Origin: Acidobacteriota bacterium
Lineage (GTDB): Bacteria; Acidobacteriota; Terriglobia; Terriglobales; Acidobacteriaceae
NCBI GenBank assembly: GCA_021778875.1
Contig: JAJYBT010000303.1
Location: 1-5,003 of the forward strand
Direction of reading: 5' to 3'
DNA: 5,003 nucleotides
Shown: piece after piece, positions 1 through 3,848 of the stretch
Numbering within the stretch: position 1 is the first letter of the stretch
How the letters are laid out: every line of letters begins with the position of its first letter
The notes under the pieces: generated by a model
The model's database searches: none
What the model was told of the DNA's origin: nothing
Seen by the model: the letters and a program-made list of their open reading frames with translations, nothing else
Translations under genes and position numbers: made by a program

Positions 1-2
1 AC

Positions 3-380
3 ATCTCCGTTCGCCTGCGCGTGCTCGGCCCGCGCGACCGCGCCATTCAGCTCGTGCAGAACCTCGAGCACTCCCGGCGCTTCCTTCAGCCGCGCATCGT
101 AGGAGAAAGCTCCGAGAGCGCCTCCGGCCCCAACCAGCGCATGGAGCCGGTCAGCGCCTCCAGCCGCGTCAACTTCGATCTGGTGGCCGACTACAATCCG
201 CCGCAGCCCGGTGAAGACGCCCCAGGCAAAGCGAAAACCGCCGGCAAGCCCACGGCCAAAGGCTCCACCCCGGATGCATCCGCGCCGGCCCAGTCCGCAC
301 TCAACGCAGGCCAGCGCCGCCGCCCCTACACCGGAGACGCCAAGCCCATCAGCAAGCCCCGCGCGGGAGGTGTCCGATGA
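3..380 (+). CDS. pilN: PilN-like type IV pilus / T2SS inner-membrane assembly protein, C-terminal part (5' end outside window)
   Basis: The reading frame is open from the left edge to TGA at 378-380, so this is the 3' part of a gene that starts upstream. The first visible residues, ISVRLRVLGPRDRAIQLVQN, followed by LEHSRRFLQPRIVGE, resemble the end of the periplasmic ferredoxin-like fold of PilN/GspL-type proteins, which is often written as 'a pair of residues is close and well fitted to a reference'. After it comes a block with VNFDLVADYNPP (about residues 57-68 of the visible part) and then a Pro/Ala/Lys-rich tail of about 55 residues that is probably disordered. PilN is a single-pass inner-membrane protein that binds PilM through its cytoplasmic N-terminus, not visible here, and pairs with PilO in the periplasm. 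The gene overlaps pilO by ATGA, which suggests coupled translation. The call rests on the pilO and pilP neighbours as much as on this fragment. Confidence 0.78.
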   Translation: MSVRLRVLGPRDRAIQLVQNLEHSRRFLQPRIVGESSESASGPNQRMEPVSASSRVNFDLVADYNPPQPGEDAPGKAKTAGKPTAKGSTPDASAPAQSALNAGQRRRPYTGDAKPISKPRAGGVR

Positions 381-1024
381 CCAATCACGCTCCGTCCATC
401 TGGCGTGACCGGCTGCGCTCCCCGCTCACCTGGCACTACGTGGGCACGGCGCTGCTGGCCGTGCTGGTCATCGCGCTTGCTGTCCGCCTCGGGCTGGATT
501 GGTCCGCCACCAACGGCAGCTCCACGGATGCGCTCGTCGGCAAGCAGGTCGAGCTGAAGGCGCTGAATCTGCAACTCGCTCCGCTGCGCGGTCTGGACAA
601 GCGCGTCGAGCAGTCCCGCGACGAGATGCAGGAGTTCTACTCCAAACGCATTCCCGCCAACTACTCTTCCATCGCCACGCGCATCGGCGAAATCGAGGTC
701 AAGTCCGGCGTGCACCTCTCGCGCGTGCAGTACGCGCAGGGCCCCGCGGGAACTGACCTGACTGAGATCACCATGGATGCCGGCATCAGCGGCGAGTACC
801 CGCAGATCATGCGCTTCATCAACGGACTCGAGCGCGACGAAACCTTTTTCGTGATTCGCGCCATGGCCCTGACCGGCCAGCAGGCCGGCATGGTCAATCT
901 GCGCCTGCGCGTCTCCACCTGGCTGCGCCCCGCCGATGCCGCACAGAGCGGACTGCCTCCGGCAAAGGATCAGCCCGACAGCACCACCACGCCCGCAACC
1001 ACACCTGCCAAGGAGGGTGAGTAG
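377..1024 (+). CDS. pilO: PilO-like type IV pilus inner-membrane platform protein
   Basis: This 215-residue protein has the PilO layout: a short cytoplasmic N-terminus, one membrane segment at about residues 20-40 ([20 protein letters not shown]), a charged probable coiled coil at about 55-92 and a periplasmic ferredoxin-like domain at about 95-184 containing [20 protein letters not shown], a hallmark stretch of PilO/GspM-type proteins. The last 30 residues are a Pro/Thr-rich tail. PilO dimerises with PilN and with PilP forms the periplasmic part of the alignment complex between the PilM/ATPase side and the secretin. ATG at 377 is chosen because it has a good ribosome binding site (GGAGG at 366-370, six bases away) and overlaps the stop of the preceding gene by four bases. 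Length is normal for the family. A GspM assignment for a type II secretion variant is possible, but the gene order favours PilO. Confidence 0.85.
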   Translation: MTNHAPSIWRDRLRSPLTWHYVGTALLAVLVIALAVRLGLDWSATNGSSTDALVGKQVELKALNLQLAPLRGLDKRVEQSRDEMQEFYSKRIPANYSSIATRIGEIEVKSGVHLSRVQYAQGPAGTDLTEITMDAGISGEYPQIMRFINGLERDETFFVIRAMALTGQQAGMVNLRLRVSTWLRPADAAQSGLPPAKDQPDSTTTPATTPAKEGE

Positions 1025-1026
1025 CC

Positions 1027-1626
1027 ATGGCCCTCGCTCTGGGAACGGAAAACAAGCGCCAGGTCTACCTGCTCATCGCGCTCGCGCTCGTCATCGCGGG
1101 CATCGGCGCATGGGAGCTGTTCGGCTCCTTCTGGGGCGGTTCTGCCCCGGCCCGCACCGCAGCGCCCACGCGGCCTGCTGCATCCAGTGCCGCAGCCACG
1201 GCCGCTGGACCTGCCGCCGAAAAGCTCTCCAGCGCCGGACTCGACCCCACCCTGCACCTCAAGGCGCTCGCGCAAAGTGAAGACGTCGTCTACGCCGGTA
1301 CCGGCCGCAACATCTTCTCGGCAGACTCCGCTCCGCAGGTGGCCATCGAGACCCCCGTCAAGAGCGCGCGGGCAGACAAGCCCTCCGTCGTGCTGCCGCC
1401 CGCCCCGCCGCGTCCCCCCGCCATCGACCTCAAGTACTTCGGCTATTCCGAAGGCGGCAACAAGACGCTCAAAGCCTTCCTCGTCCACGGAGACGATATC
1501 TTCATGGCAAGTCCCGGCGATATTGTGGACAACCGCTACAAGATTGTCTCCGTCATGCCGGGCAGCGTGCAGGTCACGGATCTGGGCTACAACAACACCC
1601 AAACCCTGCCGCTGGCATCCAACTAA
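1027..1626 (+). CDS. pilP: PilP/GspC-like periplasmic linker protein
   Basis: The 199-residue product begins with a short cytoplasmic stretch and a membrane segment at about residues 12-32, followed by an Ala/Pro-rich linker (about 38-65). A short motif, [12 protein letters not shown] (89-100), resembles the 'R(N/D)PF' region that precedes the folded domain in PilP and GspC. A second proline-rich linker (about 118-131) leads into a small beta domain at about 133-196 ([36 protein letters not shown]), which matches the homology-region fold of GspC and PilP, known to touch the N0 domain of the secretin. The membrane anchor is more GspC-like, because classical PilP is a lipoprotein and no lipobox cysteine is visible. 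The strong ribosome binding site AAGGAGG (1010-1016) lies ten bases before ATG, two bases after the pilO stop. Gene order supports PilP, and the exact choice between PilP and GspC is inference. Confidence 0.75.
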   Translation: MALALGTENKRQVYLLIALALVIAGIGAWELFGSFWGGSAPARTAAPTRPAASSAAATAAGPAAEKLSSAGLDPTLHLKALAQSEDVVYAGTGRNIFSADSAPQVAIETPVKSARADKPSVVLPPAPPRPPAIDLKYFGYSEGGNKTLKAFLVHGDDIFMASPGDIVDNRYKIVSVMPGSVQVTDLGYNNTQTLPLASN

Positions 1627-1629
1627 GCA

Positions 1630-2577
1630 ATGCGCCACCAACCGCCAACACGCCGTTGCCGGCCCTCGGAAGAGGGCTATCTCCTGGTTGCGGTCATCGT
1701 GCTGCTGGCGCTTCTCATCCTCAGCCTGTCGGTGGCTGTCCCCCGCGTGCGCGACGACATCCAGCGCGACCGCGAGGTGGAGACCATGCACCGCGGCAAG
1801 CAGTACATCCGCGCCATTCAGCTCTACTACCGCAAATTCGGCGCCTATCCGCCCAACGTCGATGCACTGGTCAAGACCAGCGAAATCCGCTTCCTGCGCA
1901 AGCGCTACATCGATCCCATGACCGGCAAGGATGACTGGAAGCCCGTCCTCTTCGGCCAGAACAAGACGCCCACCGCGATGGGCTTCTTTGGCCAGCCCAT
2001 CGCGGGCTCATCCGTGGCTGGCACAGGCCCCGGCGGCGCAGCCGGCATCGCCGGAGCATCCTCTATCGGCGGAGCTGGTTCCACCCTTGGTTCCTCGCTC
2101 AGCACCGGCATCGGCTCCTCGGGTCTCGGCGGACTCTCCAGCAGCCCCACCGGCTCGGCAACGACCACCACCTCCGCGGGCGCGGCGGGCAGCACCTCCG
2201 CCAGTTCCACCTCCGGCGGCACCAGCGGCCAGACCTTTGGCGGAGCGGGCATCATCGGCTTCTCGCCCGGTAGCCCCCGCCAATCCATCCTGATCTACAA
2301 GAAGAAGAACCACTACAACGAGTGGGAATTCACCTACGACCCCATGTCCGACCAGTCCCAGACCACCGGCAACACCGGCGCCATCGGGCAGCCCGCCAGC
2401 GGAATCTCCACCGGCATCGGCGGTGGCATTGGCGGCGGAATCGGCGCCCCGACCGGCGGCGCCGGCATCGGCGGTGGCATTGGCGGCGGAATCGGCGCCC
2501 CGACCGGCGGCGCCGGCATCGGCGGCGGCATTGGCACCAGCCCCACCACGCCCATCACCACGTCTCCGCAGCAGTAG
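1630..2577 (+). CDS. Glycine-rich type IV pilin-like / GspG-like pseudopilin
   Basis: A basic leader (residues 1-16, ending EEG) precedes a hydrophobic segment, YLLVAVIVLLALLILSLSVA (17-36), which fits a class III signal cleaved after Gly16 by prepilin peptidase. Proline 38 falls at mature position 22, as in many pilins, but the usual Glu5 is Ala21. The core at about 40-106 (RDREVETMHRGKQYIRAIQL, YYRKFGAYPPNVDAL, RFLRKRYIDPMTGKDDWKPV) is the GspG-like helix and beta start. A Gly/Ser/Thr-rich stretch (about 125-205) follows, then a short folded-looking module, SILIYKKKNHYNEWEFTYDP (219-238), and a glycine-rich tail with a 17-residue repeat (about 262-302). At 315 residues it is about twice the length of a usual GspG. 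ATG 1630 is the first possible start: it is in frame with pilP and separated only by TAA GCA. No ribosome binding site is seen, so it is probably translationally coupled. Confidence 0.85.
   Translation: MRHQPPTRRCRPSEEGYLLVAVIVLLALLILSLSVAVPRVRDDIQRDREVETMHRGKQYIRAIQLYYRKFGAYPPNVDALVKTSEIRFLRKRYIDPMTGKDDWKPVLFGQNKTPTAMGFFGQPIAGSSVAGTGPGGAAGIAGASSIGGAGSTLGSSLSTGIGSSGLGGLSSSPTGSATTTTSAGAAGSTSASSTSGGTSGQTFGGAGIIGFSPGSPRQSILIYKKKNHYNEWEFTYDPMSDQSQTTGNTGAIGQPASGISTGIGGGIGGGIGAPTGGAGIGGGIGGGIGAPTGGAGIGGGIGTSPTTPITTSPQQ
2413..2535 (+). repeat. 51-bp in-frame tandem repeat in the pseudopilin gene (about 2.4 copies)
   Basis: Two full 51-bp units (2413-2463 and 2464-2514) appear identical, and a partial third (from 2515 to about 2535) differs by one T-to-C change. 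Each unit encodes the 17 residues GIGGGIGGGIGAPTGGA. Within the unit, GIGG sub-repeats give an internal periodicity of 12 bases. The near identity at DNA level, including the synonymous positions, suggests recent duplication. Because 51 is divisible by three, gain or loss of a unit keeps the reading frame. Confidence 0.95.
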
Positions 2578-2604
2578 CCTGCGCCTGCCCCATAAACGCG
2601 CAAA

Positions 2605-2631
2605 GCCCGCTCCCCGGCACAGGGAGCGGGC
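2605..2631. terminator. Hairpin between convergent operon end and iron-sulfur carrier gene, probable shared terminator
   Basis: GCCCGCTCCC (2605-2614) and GGGAGCGGGC (2622-2631) form a perfect 10-bp GC-rich stem with a 7-base loop. It lies 27 bases after the pseudopilin stop and 33 bases after the end of the leftward gene. On the - strand the stem is followed by TTT (complement of AAA at 2602-2604), a weak U-tract. On the + strand no T-run follows. It therefore looks better as a terminator for the leftward iron-sulfur gene, and may act on both. Confidence 0.75.
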
Positions 2632-2664
2632 CTCGACACACGAGAGCCAATCAAAAACCGGCAG

Positions 2665-3036
2665 TTACACGTTGAATGAAGAGCCGCAACCGCAGGTCGA
2701 CTTCACCTGGGGATTGTCGAACTTGAAGCCGGCGGCCTCCAGCGTCTCCACGTAGTCCACCGTGCAGCCGTTCAGGTACATAAGCGACGTGGCATCCACG
2801 TACACCTTCAGGTCGTCAAACGTGAAGACCTTGTCCATCATGCCGCTCTGGTTCTCAAAGGCCATCGAGTACTGGAAACCCGAGCAGCCTCCGCCCACCA
2901 CGCCAATCCGCAGTCCCGAGGGAAGCGGGTCCTGCGTGGCCATAATCTCACGCACCTTGGCAATGGCCTGGGGGGTCAGGGTAAGGGGTGACTTCTTGGC
3001 GGTTTCCTGCGTAGGCGTTGCGGTTGTTGTGGCCAT
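2665..3036 (-). CDS. erpA: A-type iron-sulfur cluster carrier (ErpA/IscA family)
   Basis: The 123-residue protein carries and delivers [2Fe-2S] or [4Fe-4S] clusters from the assembly scaffold to client enzymes in the cytoplasm. The HesB/IscA domain covers about residues 17-123: LTLTPQAIAKVREIM, then GLRIGVVGGGCSGFQYSMAF with ligand Cys51, then the C-terminal STCGCGSSFNV with ligands Cys115 and Cys117. The C-x63-CGC spacing is normal for the family, and the SSFNV ending is closer to ErpA than to SufA. There is an extra Cys91. The first 16 residues are Thr/Pro-rich and not conserved in type. I chose ATG at 3036 because GGGAG lies just upstream and the family domain starts soon after. An in-frame TTG at 3072 would add 12 residues but has no support. 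No suf or isc partners are in the window, so it appears monocistronic. IscA, SufA or generic HesB are alternative names. Confidence 0.94.
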   Translation of the reverse strand: MATTTATPTQETAKKSPLTLTPQAIAKVREIMATQDPLPSGLRIGVVGGGCSGFQYSMAFENQSGMMDKVFTFDDLKVYVDATSLMYLNGCTVDYVETLEAAGFKFDNPQVKSTCGCGSSFNV

Positions 3037-3037
3037 G

Positions 3038-3051
3038 GATTCTCCCGAATC
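3038..3051 (-). promoter_or_regulatory. Ribosome-binding-site hairpin of the iron-sulfur carrier gene
   Basis: Read on the - strand, GATTC-GGGA-GAATC forms a 5-bp stem closed by a GGGA loop that fits the GNRA tetraloop pattern. The hairpin ends one base before the ATG at 3036. The Shine-Dalgarno-like bases GGGAG are in the loop and the first stem base. The dyad is seen directly. An effect on translation is inference. Confidence 0.5.
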
Positions 3052-3076
3052 TTGAAAATTCTTGCTATTCAAAGTA

Positions 3077-3106
3077 ACTGTAACGCCGCCTCCACCGGGG
3101 ATTCAA
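3077..3106 (-). promoter_or_regulatory. Candidate promoter of the iron-sulfur carrier gene
   Basis: On the - strand, TTGAAT (complement of 3101-3106) and TACAGT (complement of 3077-3082) are separated by 18 bases, each matching four of six consensus positions. Transcription would begin near 3070, giving a leader of about 34 bases. The match is moderate, and AT-rich sequence at 3050-3082 offers other possible -10 elements. Confidence 0.35.
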
Positions 3107-3339
3107 GGCCCGATGTACCGGCGTCTTTCTGTTGGATGCGTCTCCGGCCAAAAAGTCGCAATCCGCTCCCTCCGCGCAGTCCCGCCTAAGCCGCTGAAAA
3201 GGCAGCGCCTGCCCCGTGCTCGTCCGGCCGCCCCAGTGTCCGCTCTGCGCATATTCCCCGCCGCCCACCCGTTTCACCTGCTGGAAAATGCGCCAGCGCA
3301 CGCCGGAAGCGGGAACATCACGCGACGCTTCATGGGGAA
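3107..3339. other. Middle of divergent intergenic region, nothing recognisable
   Basis: This stretch between the two divergent genes has open frames on both strands, but their translations are rich in Arg and Pro, have no recognisable motif, and lack ribosome binding sites. I see no tRNA-like fold, strong hairpin or repeat. It may contain leader or regulatory sequence for either neighbour. Confidence 0.5.
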
Positions 3340-3340
3340 T

Positions 3341-3373
3341 TGACAAAAGCAGAAACACTCGTGATTTTTGTCA
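3341..3373 (+). repeat. 8-bp inverted repeat TGACAAAA ... TTTTGTCA
   Basis: TGACAAAA (3341-3348) and TTTTGTCA (3366-3373) are perfect inverted copies separated by 17 bases. The left arm overlaps a perfect -35-like TTGACA (3340-3345), and the right arm overlaps the GTGA-N6-TCAC site. It could be two half-sites of one regulator. The alternative is that TTGACA is a real -35, but no good -10 lies 16-18 bases downstream (GATTTT at 3363-3368 matches three of six). Confidence 0.5.
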
Positions 3374-3402
3374 CCACAACTGCACATCTCCGGGACTATG
3401 AT
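3361..3402 (+). promoter_or_regulatory. Candidate CRP-family activator site and promoter for the small membrane protein gene
   Basis: GTGA-TTTTTG-TCAC (3361-3374) matches the core of the CRP consensus TGTGA-N6-TCACA at eight of ten half-site bases. A good -10 element, TATGAT, lies at 3397-3402, while the bases at the -35 position (CCACAA, 3374-3379) are poor. Placing the start site at about 3409 puts the dyad centre at -41.5, the class II activator position. The leader would be about 82 bases. The sequence elements are visible. The start site and the regulator are inferred. Confidence 0.5.
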
Positions 3403-3444
3403 GTTCAGCCGTAGGATGCCTCGACTTCCGCAGCCGGGGCTAAT

Positions 3445-3459
3445 TTGCGGTCACCGCAA
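3445..3459. promoter_or_regulatory. 15-bp palindrome in the leader of the small membrane protein gene, possible operator
   Basis: TTGCGGT-C-ACCGCAA is a perfect 7-1-7 dyad, located 31 bases before the start codon and about 36 bases downstream of the predicted transcription start. The one-base centre argues for a protein-binding operator. As RNA it could still fold as a 5-bp stem with a GTCAC loop. The binding protein is unknown. Confidence 0.45.
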
Positions 3460-3490
3460 TCGGGGACCAGAAAGTCTCAGGGAGGTGGAT

Positions 3491-3763
3491 ATGACATTTG
3501 TTCCTGTCATGTGGGCTGTTTGGGGAGTGCTGGTACTCATTACGGCGGCACTCTACGTGTACCGGTCAAGCCTGACCAAGGACGAAGAGGACCAGATTTT
3601 CCTGGACGATTCCTTTGATCACGAACGTGTGGCTCAGGCGGCCATTGTAGCCAAAGTCAACAAGATCCAGCCCATCATGCGGTTGTTTCTGGTGCTGGTT
3701 GCCGTAGCCTCGGTAGTCGTCGTCGGCTACTACGTGATGGACATCATCAATCGGCTCCGGTAG
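3491..3763 (+). CDS. Small protein with two membrane segments, unknown function
   Basis: I do not recognise this family. The 90-residue product has a hydrophobic N-terminal segment at about residues 4-24 (VPVMWAVWGVLVLITAALYV), a polar and acidic middle (about 25-62, with KDEEDQIFLDDSFDHE at 30-45) and a second membrane segment at about 65-84 (LFLVLVAVASVVVVGYYVMD), ending in a short basic tail INRLR. It is likely an inner-membrane hairpin protein. The basic ends at R25 and R88-R90 give no clear topology call. ATG 3491 is chosen over an in-frame upstream start (about 3368) because AGGGAGG at 3479-3485 sits five bases before it, and because the upstream extension would cover the candidate promoter and has no membrane-protein character. 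Its leader carries several dyads, which suggests tight control. It stands alone between two - strand genes. Confidence 0.82.
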   Translation: MTFVPVMWAVWGVLVLITAALYVYRSSLTKDEEDQIFLDDSFDHERVAQAAIVAKVNKIQPIMRLFLVLVAVASVVVVGYYVMDIINRLR

Positions 3764-3780
3764 CGCCTTTCTCTCGGACT

Positions 3781-3837
3781 TCCAGCAGCGCCGGCCGGGG
3801 CAGCCTTCGGGCAACTGTCCACGGCCGGCGCGCTGGA
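3781..3837. terminator. Long imperfect hairpin between convergent genes, possible bidirectional terminator
   Basis: TCCAGC (3781-3786) plus GCGCCGGCC (3788-3796) pair with GGCCGGCGC (3823-3831) plus GCTGGA (3832-3837), giving 15 base pairs with one bulged A at 3787. The loop holds an inner GCC-TTCG-GGC hairpin (3803-3812). It begins 17 bases after the small membrane gene and ends 11 bases before the stop of the leftward VWA gene. Neither side has a T-run, so it is not a canonical intrinsic terminator. Transcript-end protection is equally possible. Confidence 0.55.
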
Positions 3838-3848
3838 CCTCGGCTCCG

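Noticed and set aside
38..53. A 16-base sequence also present at 1809-1824
   Set aside because: Both copies encode RAIQL in unrelated proteins with the same preferred codons; most likely chance reinforced by codon bias.
970..1791. Long open frame on the - strand (273 codons) opposite pilP and the pseudopilin
   Set aside because: It lies antisense to two well-supported genes, has no recognisable motif or ribosome binding site, and is explained by high GC and strong third-position bias.
2334..2654. Proline/methionine-rich - strand frame opposite the pseudopilin tail
   Set aside because: Its PPPMPAPP-like repeats are the antisense image of the GIGG-coding repeat, not an independent protein.
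3037..3072. TTG start at 3072 for the iron-sulfur carrier
   Set aside because: It would add 12 residues with no family similarity and would put the ribosome binding site hairpin inside the coding region; ATG 3036 fits better.
3062..3358. Open frames on both strands of about 95 codons in the divergent spacer
   Set aside because: Both translations lack motifs and ribosome binding sites, and the leftward one overlaps the candidate promoter of the iron-sulfur carrier.
3340..3368. TTGACA at 3340 paired with GATTTT at 3363 as a standard sigma-70 promoter
   Set aside because: The -35 is perfect but the -10 matches only three of six bases; TATGAT at 3397 is a better -10, though this alternative cannot be excluded.
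3368..3490. N-terminal extension of the small membrane protein from an upstream start at 3368
   Set aside because: The 41 added residues are Pro/Arg-rich and overlap the predicted promoter, and the ribosome binding site at 3479-3485 clearly serves ATG 3491.
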